Below, one piece after another: positions 17,128 to 25,701 of a stretch of DNA of 64,000 bases. A program made the position numbers and the translations under genes. The DNA is taken from NCBI RefSeq assembly GCF_947493765.1, contig NZ_CANLSZ010000007.1, positions 62,001 to 126,000 on the forward strand, in the 5' to 3' direction. How positions within the stretch are numbered: the first letter of the stretch is position 1; each line of letters begins with the position of its first letter. The notes below the pieces were generated by a model. That model saw only the letters and a program-made list of their open reading frames with translations, made no database searches and was not told the origin of the DNA. Origin of the DNA: an uncultured Arthrobacter sp. (lineage in GTDB: Bacteria; Actinomycetota; Actinomycetes; Actinomycetales; Micrococcaceae).

Positions 17128-19539
17128 TCAGGCGTTCGCGGTCTCCCGGGCCGGTGCGCCGGCGTCGGCCGGCGCGAATCCGTCCGGCTCGTTCCGGGGC
17201 GCCTCGGAGGTCGCGGCGGCGTGGTGCTCGGACGGCGCGCGGTGCGAACTGGGCTCGAAGCGCACGATGACCTGCTTGGACAGCGGGGTGTTGCTGCCCT
17301 GCGCCACCTCGTCGAGGGGCACGAGCACATTGGCCTCCGGGTAGTAGGCGGCAGCACAGCCCCGTGACGTGGGGTAGGAGACCACGCGGAAGGCGCGGAG
17401 CACACGCTCGACGCCGTCGTCGTGCACGCCGTGGATATCCACGTTCTGCCCGTCCTCCAGACCCAGCTCGGAGATGTCCTCCGGGTTGATGAACACCACG
17501 TGGCGGCCCTTCTTGATGCCCCGGTAGCGGTCGTTGTGCCCGTAGATGGTGGTGTTGAACTGATCGTGCGAGCGCAGCGTCTGGAGGATCAGCGTGCCCT
17601 CCGGCCGCTCCACGTAGTGCAGGTCGTTGACCGTGATCACGGCCTTGCCCGTCGGGGTGTTGAACGTCCGCGAGTCCCGTGGACCGTTGGGGAGCACGAA
17701 GCCGCCGTCCTGGCGGATCTTCCGGTTGTAGTCCTCGCAGCCCTCCACCACCTGGGAGATGTGCCGGCGGATGAGATCGTAGTCCTGCTCGAAGCCCTCC
17801 CAGTCGGCGTTGATGCGATCGCCGACCGTGGCCCGGGCGAGGCGGCTGATGATCGCCGTCTCGGAGAGCAGGTTCTCGGAGACGGGCTCCACGCTGCCCC
17901 AGGACGGGTGGACGGCGCAGACCGTGTCCTCGACCGAGACGAACTGCTCGCCGGTGGCCTGGCGGTCGATCTCCGTGCGGCCCTTGCACGGCAGGATCAG
18001 CGCTTCCTTGCCGGTCACCACGTGGGAGCGGTTGAGCTTGATGGAGACCTGCACCGTCAGATCCGTGTTCTCGAAGGCCTTCTCCGCCACATTGGTGTCG
18101 GAGATGGCGGAGACCAGGTTGCCACCGAGGGCCATGAAAGCCTTGATGCGTCCGTCGGTCATCGCCTTGATGGTCTCCACGGCGTCCGTGCCGTGCTCCT
18201 GCGGCGGCTGGAAGTCGAACTCCTTGCCGAGGGCATCCATGAAGGTGGCAGGCATCTGTTCCCAGATGCCCATGGTGCGGTCGCCCTGGACGTTGCTGTG
18301 CCCGCGGATCGGTGAGGCACCGGCCCCGGGCTTGCCCATGTTGCCGCGCAGCAGGAGGAGGTTGATGATCTCCTTGATCGTCGCGACGCCCTTCCGCTGC
18401 TGCGTGATACCCATCGCCCAGGTGATGATCACCTTGTCGGCGGCGATGTAGCGGGCGGCCAGCTCGTCGATCTCCTCGATCCGGAGCCCGGTGGCCTCCA
18501 CCACGGTGGCGTCGTCGAGCTTGAGCAGGTACTCACGGAGTTCGTCGAGGCCCTCGCAGTACTCGTCGAGGAAGGCGTGGTCGAGGACCGTGCCGGGGTT
18601 CTTCGCCTCCGCCTCGAAGACGCGCTTCGACACGGCCTGGAGCAGGGCCATGTCGCCGCCGAGCCGGATCTGGAGGAACTGGTCCGCCAGTTCGGTGCCC
18701 TTGCCTGCGACGCCGCGGACGGTCTGCGGGTTCTTGTAGCGCTTGAGGCCCGCCTCGGGGAGGGGGTTGACGGCGACGATCTGCCCGCCGGTCTGCTTGC
18801 AGGCCTCCAGCTCGGTGAGCATACGCGGGTGGTTGGTGCCCGGGTTCTGGCCCATGAGGATGATCAGGTCCGCGTCGGCGTAGTCGTCGAACGTCACGGT
18901 CGCCTTGCCGATCCCGATGGTCTGGCCCATGGCCCAGCCCGAGGACTCATGGCACATGTTGGAGCAGTCCGGCAGGTTGTTGGTGCCGTAGGCGCGGACG
19001 AAGAGCTGGTAGAGGAACGCGGCCTCGTTGGACGCGCGGCCGCTCGTGTAGAACGCGGCCTCGTCGGGGGAGTCGAGGCTGTTCAGCCGGGAACTGATGA
19101 TCTGGAACGCCTCGTCCCAGCTGACCGGCCGGTAGTGGTCCTCACCCTCGGGCTTGTAGAGCGGTTCGGTGAGGCGGCCCTGCATGCCCATCCAGAACTC
19201 CGAGCGCTCGCGGAGCTCGGTGAGGGAGTTCTCGGCCCAGAACTCGGTGGGGATGACCAGCGGTGCCGCTTCCCAGGTGACGGCCTTGGCGCCGTTCTCG
19301 CAGAACTCGAAGGTCTTGCGCTTGTGCGGGTCCGGCCAGGCGCAGCTGGGGCAGTCGAAGCCCTTCTTCTGGTTCATCTTCAGCACGGTGCGGGCCGTGC
19401 GCTCCACGCCCATGTGCTCGACGGCGGGCTTCATGGAGTGGTAGACACCGGGAACGCCGGCGGCCCATTCCTTCGGGCGGTCCTCCACGTGGAGATCCTT
19501 CTCGTCGACTTCCTCTACGTGGGCTTCATTGCGCGTCAT
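17128..19539 (-). CDS. FdhF/YdeP-family molybdopterin oxidoreductase
   Basis: An 803-residue molybdoenzyme of the DMSO-reductase superfamily. The N-terminal FeS region CPSCAWPDPHKRKTFEFCEN is the YdeP signature, followed by the molybdopterin domain (RPVSWDEAFQIISS, SGRASNEAAFLYQL, GQNPGTNHPRM) and a C-terminal molydop-binding domain (LRSHDQFNTTIYGHNDRYRG). The last 45 residues are a low-complexity tail. YdeP proteins lack a known physiological substrate and are linked to acid resistance in E. coli. ATG 19539 has GAGGA upstream. No formate dehydrogenase accessory gene is adjacent. Confidence 0.92.
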   Translation of the reverse strand: MTRNEAHVEEVDEKDLHVEDRPKEWAAGVPGVYHSMKPAVEHMGVERTARTVLKMNQKKGFDCPSCAWPDPHKRKTFEFCENGAKAVTWEAAPLVIPTEFWAENSLTELRERSEFWMGMQGRLTEPLYKPEGEDHYRPVSWDEAFQIISSRLNSLDSPDEAAFYTSGRASNEAAFLYQLFVRAYGTNNLPDCSNMCHESSGWAMGQTIGIGKATVTFDDYADADLIILMGQNPGTNHPRMLTELEACKQTGGQIVAVNPLPEAGLKRYKNPQTVRGVAGKGTELADQFLQIRLGGDMALLQAVSKRVFEAEAKNPGTVLDHAFLDEYCEGLDELREYLLKLDDATVVEATGLRIEEIDELAARYIAADKVIITWAMGITQQRKGVATIKEIINLLLLRGNMGKPGAGASPIRGHSNVQGDRTMGIWEQMPATFMDALGKEFDFQPPQEHGTDAVETIKAMTDGRIKAFMALGGNLVSAISDTNVAEKAFENTDLTVQVSIKLNRSHVVTGKEALILPCKGRTEIDRQATGEQFVSVEDTVCAVHPSWGSVEPVSENLLSETAIISRLARATVGDRINADWEGFEQDYDLIRRHISQVVEGCEDYNRKIRQDGGFVLPNGPRDSRTFNTPTGKAVITVNDLHYVERPEGTLILQTLRSHDQFNTTIYGHNDRYRGIKKGRHVVFINPEDISELGLEDGQNVDIHGVHDDGVERVLRAFRVVSYPTSRGCAAAYYPEANVLVPLDEVAQGSNTPLSKQVIVRFEPSSHRAPSEHHAAATSEAPRNEPDGFAPADAGAPARETANA

Positions 19540-19900
19540 GACGAACGTCCTCTTCCGTGCCCTGTGTCGGGCGCTCCTCGACAGATGATCCACCGTGTCG
19601 TTTGTACTAGGCCTAGCAGGAGGAGGGAGAGTATCGCAAGCCTCGGCCGTGTCAAGGGGTGGGTTGACGCGATCCGGGCGACGCGGCGATGGCCCTCCGG
19701 CCCACCATTTGATTAGTTGACCTAACGAAAACAGGGGCGTACTGTTACCTGGAGCAACCGAATGCCCAGGGCGACACGCGTCGGGTGCCGGCACAACTGC
19801 AGAGCCTGCAGTTCTGGTACTCCACGCGATGTCACGCCGCACGGGCGGGGACGGCCGTCATCCGGGCCCTGCGTCCCAGACCACGAAGGAAACCCCACCG
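19540..19900. promoter_or_regulatory. Divergent intergenic region, molybdoenzyme / QacA-like pump
   Basis: This 361-base gap has no gene. It holds the palindrome CTAGGCCTAG (19607-19616) in front of the molybdoenzyme, and a promoter with an overlapping operator-like repeat in front of the MFS pump (listed separately). The pump transcript would have a leader of about 150 bases with no obvious attenuator. Confidence 0.5.
19713..19745 (+). promoter_or_regulatory. Promoter of the MFS pump with overlapping MarR-like operator
   Basis: TTGACC (19717-19722), exactly 17 bases, then TACTGT (19740-19745) form a good sigma-70-type promoter. The inverted repeat TTAG-TTGAC-CTAA (19713-19725) covers the -35 box, as expected for a MarR- or TetR-type repressor site. 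No such regulator is encoded next to it. Confidence 0.55.
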
Positions 19901-21766
19901 ATGGCCCTCCATCCCACCGCGGCGACAGCGACCGAGGTAGTCCCACCACCCACGGCAGCGTCTGCCCCGGCCGGCGAGCCGATGAGCCACCGGCAGGTCC
20001 TGCAGGCCCTCACCGGCCTCCTCGCGGGACTGTTCACCGCCATCCTGAGCAGCACCATCGTGGCGAATGCCCTGCCCACCATCATGAGTGAGCTGAACGG
20101 TTCGCAGACGGACTTCGCCTGGGTCATCACCGCGGCGCTGCTGGCCAATGCCGCCACTACCCCCATCTGGGGCAAGTTCGCCGACCTGTTCGACAAGAAG
20201 CTGCTGGTGCAGGTCAGCATCGTCATCTTCGTGGCCGGTTCGGTCCTGGCGGGCTTCGCCGGGAGCATCCCGCTGCTGTTGACGGCCCGCGTCATCCAGG
20301 GTGTCGCCATGGGCGGGCTCACCGCGCTGGCCCAGGCCATCATCGGCACCATCATCGCCCCGCGGGAACGCGGCCGGTACGCCGGCTACATGGGCGGGGT
20401 CATGGCCGTCGCGACGGCCGGCGGACCGCTCCTCGGCGGGCTCATCGTGGACTCCCCGCTGGGCTGGCGCTGGACCTTCTTCGTCTGCGTCCCCTTCGCG
20501 ATCATCGCGCTGGTGCTGCTGCAGCTCACCCTGAAGCTTCCCGACACCCGCCGCAAGGCCCGCATCGACTGGCTCGGCTCCATCCTGCTCACCGCGGGGG
20601 TCAGCCTGTTGCTCATCTGGGTCTCCTTCGCCGGCAAGGAGGGCTACTACGACTGGTTCTCGAGGGAGAGCGCCCTCATGGTCGGCGGCAGCGTGATCCT
20701 GCTGGCACTGCTGCTCGTGGTCGAGTCGAAGGTGCCCGAGCCGATCATCCCGCTCAGGATCATCTCCCAGCGCACCACGGCCCTCGCGATCGTCGCGTCC
20801 GTCGCCGTCGGGATCGCCCTGTTCGCCAGCTCCAGCTACATCGGCCAGTACTACCAGGTGGCCCGCGGCGCCACGCCCACCGAGGCGGGGCTCCTGACCC
20901 TGCCCATGATCGCCGGCAACCTGCTCGGGTCCATCGGTGCCGGAGCGCTCGTGACGCGGTACGGCAAGTGGAAGAGGTACCTGATCGCAGGATCCGTGCT
21001 CCTGATCGCGGGCCTGGGCCTCGCGGGGACGATCGACCACCTCACGGACCTGTGGCTCGTGGGCGTCTACACCTTCGTCTTCGGCCTGGGCCTGGGTCTG
21101 ATGCTCCAGAATCTCGTGCTCGCGGTGCAGAACACCGTCGCCGTCCGTGACATCGGCTCGGCCAGTGCCTCCGTGGCGTTCTTCCGCTCGCTCGGCGGTG
21201 CCGCGGGCGTCGCGGTCCTCGGTGCGATCCTCGGGACCCAGGTGAGCACCCGGACAGCCGACGGGCTCGCCGCAGCCGGGGTTCCGGCCGGCGCCGGTGG
21301 TGCCGCGGGCGGCTCCCTGGACCTCGTGGATCTCCCTGAGCCGATCGCGGAGATCGTCCGCAGCGCCTTCGGGGACAGTACGGCCATCATCTTCATCATC
21401 ACGGCGGCCATCGCGGTCATCGCCCTGATCTGCGTGCTGTTCATCGAGGAGACCCCGCTGCGGCGCACGGTCGACCTGGTGCAACCCGCCCCCGCCGGCC
21501 CTGCCTCCTCGATCGCAGCCGAAGCACCGGGTGCCATGCCGGCGACCGACGGCTCGACGGCCGGCGGCGCGGCGACCCCACCGGCCGGAACCGGGGCCGA
21601 TGGCGCCGCGGGAAGCGGCGCCGGGCACGATGCCGAGGTCCTCGCCGTCCAGCCCTCGCGGGGCCGGCGCAGCGCCGGACCGGTCACCATCCTGAGGTCC
21701 GACGTCGAGCGCGTGACGCGCGAGCTGGCGGAGCTGGACGCGGGCGGAGCGGAGCGGCACCAGTAG
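19901..21766 (+). CDS. EmrB/QacA-family (DHA2) multidrug MFS transporter
   Basis: A 621-residue, 14-helix DHA2 pump. Motifs include LSSTIVANALPTIMSEL in helix 1, WGKFADLFDKK (motif A), RVIQGVAMGGL (motif B) and GGVMAVATAGGPLLGGL (motif C, the antiporter motif). After the last helix an 85-residue Ala/Gly/Pro-rich cytoplasmic tail follows. GAAGGA precedes ATG 19901. It probably exports cationic or hydrophobic drugs using the proton gradient. A strong promoter with a repressor-like repeat lies 150 bases upstream. Confidence 0.9.
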   Translation: MALHPTAATATEVVPPPTAASAPAGEPMSHRQVLQALTGLLAGLFTAILSSTIVANALPTIMSELNGSQTDFAWVITAALLANAATTPIWGKFADLFDKKLLVQVSIVIFVAGSVLAGFAGSIPLLLTARVIQGVAMGGLTALAQAIIGTIIAPRERGRYAGYMGGVMAVATAGGPLLGGLIVDSPLGWRWTFFVCVPFAIIALVLLQLTLKLPDTRRKARIDWLGSILLTAGVSLLLIWVSFAGKEGYYDWFSRESALMVGGSVILLALLLVVESKVPEPIIPLRIISQRTTALAIVASVAVGIALFASSSYIGQYYQVARGATPTEAGLLTLPMIAGNLLGSIGAGALVTRYGKWKRYLIAGSVLLIAGLGLAGTIDHLTDLWLVGVYTFVFGLGLGLMLQNLVLAVQNTVAVRDIGSASASVAFFRSLGGAAGVAVLGAILGTQVSTRTADGLAAAGVPAGAGGAAGGSLDLVDLPEPIAEIVRSAFGDSTAIIFIITAAIAVIALICVLFIEETPLRRTVDLVQPAPAGPASSIAAEAPGAMPATDGSTAGGAATPPAGTGADGAAGSGAGHDAEVLAVQPSRGRRSAGPVTILRSDVERVTRELAELDAGGAERHQ

Positions 21767-21775
21767 CATCGAGGG

Positions 21776-22510
21776 GTGAAACCGTTCCTCCTGCTGGCCA
21801 CCCGCGCCGAGAACCACGCCGCCGACGCCGAGTACCGCAGCTTCCTGCGCGTCGGCGGTCTCGCCGAGTCCGAGCTGCACCGGGTACGCCTGGAGGAAGG
21901 GCCCATGCCCGAGCTCGACCTGGCCGACTACTCCGGGATCTTCCTCGGCGGGAGTCCGTTCAACTCCTCGGATCCTGAGGAGGCGAAGACCGGCGTGCAG
22001 CACCGTGTGGAGCATGAGCTGGAGGTGCTCCTGGACCGGGTGGTGCCCGAGGACTTCCCGTTCCTGGGTGCCTGCTACGGCGTCGGCACCCTCGGCCGGC
22101 ACCAGGGCGCCGTCGTCGACACCACCTACGCCGAACCCATCGGTGCGGTGGAGATCACCGTGAGCGAGGACGGCGCCGCCGACCCGCTGCTGGCCGCGCT
22201 GCCGTCGTCGTTCGCGGCGTACGTGGGGCACAAAGAGGCCTGCGCCACCCTGCCGCGCGGAGCGGTACTCCTGGCCTCCTCGGCCACGTGCCCCGTGCAG
22301 ATGTTCCGGGTGGGGTCCAACGTCTACGCCACGCAGTTCCACCCCGAGCTCGACGTCGAGGCGCTCGTGGGCCGGATCAGCACGTACCGCCACGCGGGCT
22401 ACTTCCCGCCGGAGCAGGCCGAGGAGTACATGGAGCGTGCGCGGGCCACGATCGTGGACCAGCCCGAGGCCATCCTGCGCTCCTTCGTGATGCGGTACGC
22501 ACGCACCTGA
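21776..22510 (+). CDS. Class I glutamine amidotransferase-like protein (GuaA_N type)
   Basis: A 244-residue stand-alone amidotransferase domain. The nucleophile elbow is FLGACYGVGTL with the catalytic cysteine, and QFHPELD carries the His and Glu of the triad. Helix FLGGSPFNSSDP is typical of the GMP-synthase-like branch. It starts with GTG 21776, nine bases after the pump stop, so it is likely co-transcribed. Free-standing members hydrolyse gamma-glutamyl amides or serve partners; none is encoded here. Confidence 0.87.
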   Translation: MKPFLLLATRAENHAADAEYRSFLRVGGLAESELHRVRLEEGPMPELDLADYSGIFLGGSPFNSSDPEEAKTGVQHRVEHELEVLLDRVVPEDFPFLGACYGVGTLGRHQGAVVDTTYAEPIGAVEITVSEDGAADPLLAALPSSFAAYVGHKEACATLPRGAVLLASSATCPVQMFRVGSNVYATQFHPELDVEALVGRISTYRHAGYFPPEQAEEYMERARATIVDQPEAILRSFVMRYART

Positions 22511-22656
22511 CACCTGACACCTGCGCCGTCCGGTGGTCTCTCTCCGTCGGGAGGTCCCGTCCGCCGGCGTGCGACGATCCTGCCCCAATCCTGCGGCGGC
22601 ACGCCCGCAGGCAGGGGGAGCGCGGCCTACGCTTGTGGTGTGGGGGACGAGCGGTC

Positions 22657-23007
22657 GTGACGGTGGGTCATGCGGACGGTGAGCAGCACGAGCGGGCCCG
22701 GAGGGCGGCCGAGCGTGCAGCGCGCCTCGTGGAGGAACTGACCCGGGCGCGGATCGACGTCGAGCTCTTCGAGCGGCAGCGTCGGCGCAGTCCGCTCCCC
22801 GGCCCGGCAGGAGCGGCCGCGGGGACGCGTGGTCCGCGCAGGCGGCCGGCCCTGCTGACCCTGGGGCTCTGGCTCATCACGCTCTACCTGCTCGTCACGA
22901 TGCTCGCGCAGGAGCCCCCGAACGCGACGGACTCCACCGTGTACCAGCCGCGTGCCGTGCTGGAGCTGACGACGGCGCCCGCACCGGCCGACGGCGCCCT
23001 CGCGTAG
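22657..23007 (+). CDS. Hypothetical small membrane protein
   Basis: About 116 residues from GTG 22657, which has GGGGGA nine bases upstream. A charged Arg/Glu-rich region (ERARRAAERAARLVEEL, likely an amphipathic helix) is followed by one transmembrane segment, LLTLGLWLITLYLLVTMLAQ, and a short outside tail. I recognise no family. Codon bias fits the neighbourhood, but the short length and alternative frames leave doubt that it is real. Confidence 0.5.
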   Translation: MTVGHADGEQHERARRAAERAARLVEELTRARIDVELFERQRRRSPLPGPAGAAAGTRGPRRRPALLTLGLWLITLYLLVTMLAQEPPNATDSTVYQPRAVLELTTAPAPADGALA

Positions 23008-23068
23008 CGTTCCTGCCGTCCGCCCGGTCCGGACCGGCGTCCCTGTCCTCCGTCGGACCCGGGCGGTA

Positions 23069-24379
23069 GTGTCGGAGGACGCGCCGAGCAGGGCCGACCC
23101 GGAAGAGGTAACCGTCATCCGTACCACCACGAGCACCGCCCCGAGGGGTCGCACGGTTCCCGTCACCCTCGCCGCAGGCGAGCAGCGGCATCACCAGGTG
23201 CTCATCATCGGGGGAGGGAACGCCGGCATCTCGCTGGCCGCGCGTCTGCGCCGCTACCGGTTCAAGGACATCGCCGTCGTCGAGCCCAAGAGCCGCCATC
23301 TGTACCAGCCGCTCTTCTCCCACATCGCCGGCGGGACCGCCGACGCCTTCGAGGCAGTCAGGCTGCAGTCCGCCGTGACGCCCCAGGGCGTCGCCTGGAT
23401 CCAGGACAAGGCCGTGGACGTCAGTACGGACACGCACACGGTCCTCCTGGAGTCGGGCTCGGCCGTCACCTACGACCACCTGGTGATCTGCCCCGGGATG
23501 CAGAACGACTGGTCCGCCGTACCCGGGCTGAAGGAGGCCATGGAGGGGCCCTACGGTGCCTCGAACTACGAGTACGAACTCGCGCCGAAGGCGTGGGATC
23601 TGCTCCGCCGGATGACCGGCGGCACCGTGGTCTTCACACAGCCGTCGGGCCCGGCGTCGTGCGCCGGCGCCGCGCAGAAGCCCCTCTACCTCGCGTGCGA
23701 CCACTGGCGGCGCGAGGGCGTGCTCGAGGACATCAGGGTGGTGCTGGCCGTGGCCACGCCCACGATCTTCGGGATGGAGATCATCGACGAGGAGCTGAAC
23801 CGGAAGATCGACGAGTACGGCATCGAGGTGCGCTTCAGCACGGAGCTGGCCTCGGTGGAGCCGCAGGAGCGGACGGTGCAGCTGCTCGACACCGCGACCG
23901 GTACTGCGGAGACCCTCTCCTACGACGTCCTGCACGCGGTCCCACCGCAGTCGGCACCCCAGTGGCTGAAGACCACGGATCTGCCGTCGCCGGGCGATCG
24001 CGCGGGGTTCGTGGAGGTGGATCCCCTGATCCTGCGGCACCCCCGCTTCCCGGAGGTGTGGTCGCTGGGAGATTCCGCGTCCACGCTGAACTCGAAGTCC
24101 GGGGCGGCCCTCCGTACCCAGGCCAAGGTCCTCGCCAAGAACCTGCGGGCGGTCACCCGGGGCAGGAAGCCCACCACGAAGTACAACCAGTACTCCGCGT
24201 GCCCCTTCGTGGTCAGCCGGAACACCGTGGTCTTCTCGGAGTTCGACGACAAGTACTCGCCGATGCCCACGGTGCCGGGGTGGAACAACCTCGCCCGCGA
24301 GCGTCGGCTGACGTTCATCGCCGAGCGCGTGATGCTGCCGAGGATCTACTGGAACCTGATCCTCCGCGGGCTGGCCTGA
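23069..24379 (+). CDS. sqr: FAD/NAD(P)-dependent oxidoreductase, sulfide:quinone oxidoreductase-like
   Basis: A 436-residue flavoprotein. GGGNAG (48-53) binds FAD, and three cysteines sit where SQR needs them: Cys141 (CPGMQND), Cys198 (SCAGAAQK) and Cys378 (YSACPF). WSLGDSAS is the second FAD motif, and the C-terminal helices may dock on the membrane. It would oxidise sulfide to polysulfide and reduce quinone. The start is unclear. GTG 23069 has no ribosome site, while GGAAGAGG (23101-23108) is followed eight bases later by an in-frame ATC at 23117, giving a start exactly where the family N-terminus would be expected. Confidence 0.85.
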   Translation: MSEDAPSRADPEEVTVIRTTTSTAPRGRTVPVTLAAGEQRHHQVLIIGGGNAGISLAARLRRYRFKDIAVVEPKSRHLYQPLFSHIAGGTADAFEAVRLQSAVTPQGVAWIQDKAVDVSTDTHTVLLESGSAVTYDHLVICPGMQNDWSAVPGLKEAMEGPYGASNYEYELAPKAWDLLRRMTGGTVVFTQPSGPASCAGAAQKPLYLACDHWRREGVLEDIRVVLAVATPTIFGMEIIDEELNRKIDEYGIEVRFSTELASVEPQERTVQLLDTATGTAETLSYDVLHAVPPQSAPQWLKTTDLPSPGDRAGFVEVDPLILRHPRFPEVWSLGDSASTLNSKSGAALRTQAKVLAKNLRAVTRGRKPTTKYNQYSACPFVVSRNTVVFSEFDDKYSPMPTVPGWNNLARERRLTFIAERVMLPRIYWNLILRGLA

Positions 24380-24404
24380 TCCTCCTGGGCCGGCCTGGTC
24401 CTCC

Positions 24405-24460
24405 GCTCTCCTCCGCGGACTGGCCAGGGCCGGCTCTCCTCCGCGGACTGGCCGGGGCCG
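24405..24460. repeat. 28-bp tandem repeat, two units
   Basis: Two adjacent 28-base units (24405-24432, 24433-24460) differ at one base. A third unit begins but stops after four bases. Each contains CTCCTCCGCGGACTGGCC. A degraded copy of the same string forms the 3' end of the flavoprotein gene (CTCCGCGGGCTGGCCTGA, 24362-24379), so the array looks like a duplication of that gene end. Confidence 0.8.
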
Positions 24461-24467
24461 GCTCGGG

Positions 24468-24779
24468 CTACCGGGTCAGGTCCTGGTACTCGGGGTGGCG
24501 CTCGATGTAGGCGGCCACGAAGGCGCACTGCGGCACCACGGCAAGCTGCTGCGCCCGCGCGTCGTCGAGCGCGTATCCGATGAGCGAGCTGCCCACGCCT
24601 CGGCCCTCCGCCTCCGGCTGCACCACGGTATGCGTGAACACGATGGTGTCACCGGAGCGCTCGTACGCTGCGATCCCGACGCTCTCGCCGTCGAGCGTGG
24701 CGGTGTAGCGCTGCTGCGCCTCGTCGTTGCTGACGTCGACCGTGGTCGACCCGGACTCCTGTGCTCCCTGGCTACTCAT
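24468..24779 (-). CDS. GNAT-like N-acetyltransferase, YjdJ/GCN5-related type
   Basis: A 103-residue small GNAT of the YidJ/YjdJ kind. RYTATLDGESVGIAAYE opens the fold, and VVQPEAEGRGVGSSLIGYAL is the acetyl-CoA loop (R/QxxGxG). The C-terminal CAFVAAYIERHPEYQDL is the typical end (hydrophobic-CxxYIxKHPEYxDL). Family members may acetylate proteins or CoA-linked amines. ATG 24779 fits the family length but lacks a visible ribosome site. Confidence 0.82.
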   Translation of the reverse strand: MSSQGAQESGSTTVDVSNDEAQQRYTATLDGESVGIAAYERSGDTIVFTHTVVQPEAEGRGVGSSLIGYALDDARAQQLAVVPQCAFVAAYIERHPEYQDLTR

Positions 24780-24973
24780 GGAGTCACTGTGGCACGCCGT
24801 TCGCGGGAGGGTCAACGCCGGGCGCGATCGGTCGGGAATCGCCGCGCCCGATCCGGGAATAGGACTCCGCCGGGGGCTGAACACCCGATCCACGCTGGTC
24901 AGCGTGCAGGCGCGGGGACTACCGTCGAAGGGAAGATATCCACTCGACACCACCTCGATACGAAGGAGTCCAC

Positions 24974-25627
24974 ATGTCACGCGTAGCCATCATCGGCGGG
25001 CACGGAAAAGTCGCCCTGCACCTCACGAAGATCCTCACCGGCCAGGATCACCAGGTGAGTTCGCTGTTCCGGAACCAGGATCATTCGCAGGAGGTGGAGC
25101 AGGCCGGCGCCACCCCCGTGGTCGCCGATCTCGCCGAGCTGTCGAAGGACCAGATGGCCGAGATCTTCCGCGGACACGACGCCGTGGTCTGGTCCGCAGG
25201 CTCCGGCGGGAGCAGCCCCGAGGCGACGTACGCCGTCGACCGCGACGCCGCGATCCGTTCGATGGACGCTGCGAAGGAGGCCGCCGTGGGTCGGTACGTC
25301 ATGGTGTCCTACCTCGGTGCGGGCAAGGACCACGGTGTCCCTGAGGACGACGGCTTCTTTCACTACGCGGAGGCGAAGGCCGCCGCGGACGAGCACCTCC
25401 GCAACTCGGAGCTCGCCTGGACCATTCTCGGCCCGGGCGCACTCACCACCGATGTCGGCACCGGGAAGATCGAGGTCTCCAGCAAGCCCCAGAATGATTC
25501 CGTGCCGCGCGAGGACGTGGCCCACGTGGCCGCCGTCGTGCTCGGCAACCTCGGGACCGTGGACAGGACCATCGAGTTCACCAGCGGGGACACCCCCATC
25601 GCCGAGGCCGTCGAAGCCTCGCTGTAG
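24974..25627 (+). CDS. NAD(P)H-binding protein, atypical SDR (YwnB/ NmrA-like)
   Basis: A 217-residue atypical short-chain dehydrogenase. The cofactor loop is GGHGKVALHL (GxxGxxx), followed by SSLFRNQDHS, DLAELSKDQM and AVVWSAGSGG, then the VMVSYLGAG and FHYAEAKAAADEHLR segment with Tyr and Lys. AAGGAG before ATG 24974 supports the start. These YwnB/BLVRB-like proteins reduce flavins or serve as redox sensors. A strong bidirectional terminator follows the stop codon. Confidence 0.88.
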   Translation: MSRVAIIGGHGKVALHLTKILTGQDHQVSSLFRNQDHSQEVEQAGATPVVADLAELSKDQMAEIFRGHDAVVWSAGSGGSSPEATYAVDRDAAIRSMDAAKEAAVGRYVMVSYLGAGKDHGVPEDDGFFHYAEAKAAADEHLRNSELAWTILGPGALTTDVGTGKIEVSSKPQNDSVPREDVAHVAAVVLGNLGTVDRTIEFTSGDTPIAEAVEASL

Positions 25628-25656
25628 TTCTGCCGCGGTCCTCGAACCGCAGCCGG

Positions 25657-25688
25657 AAGGCGGCGCCCGAAGCGGGCGCCGCCTTCTT
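25657..25688. terminator. Bidirectional intrinsic terminator
   Basis: A perfect 13-base-pair stem (25657-25669 with 25673-25685) closes on a 3-base loop (AAG) and is followed by TTCTT on the plus strand; on the minus strand the stem is flanked by TT. It lies between the convergent genes ending at 25627 and 25702. Confidence 0.85.
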
Positions 25689-25701
25689 CGTGTCCGGGGA
25701 C

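Noticed and set aside
19832-22588. A 918-codon minus-strand frame
   Set aside because: Antisense to the QacA-like pump and amidotransferase genes, with shadow composition (Gly/Arg/Asp/Gln rich).
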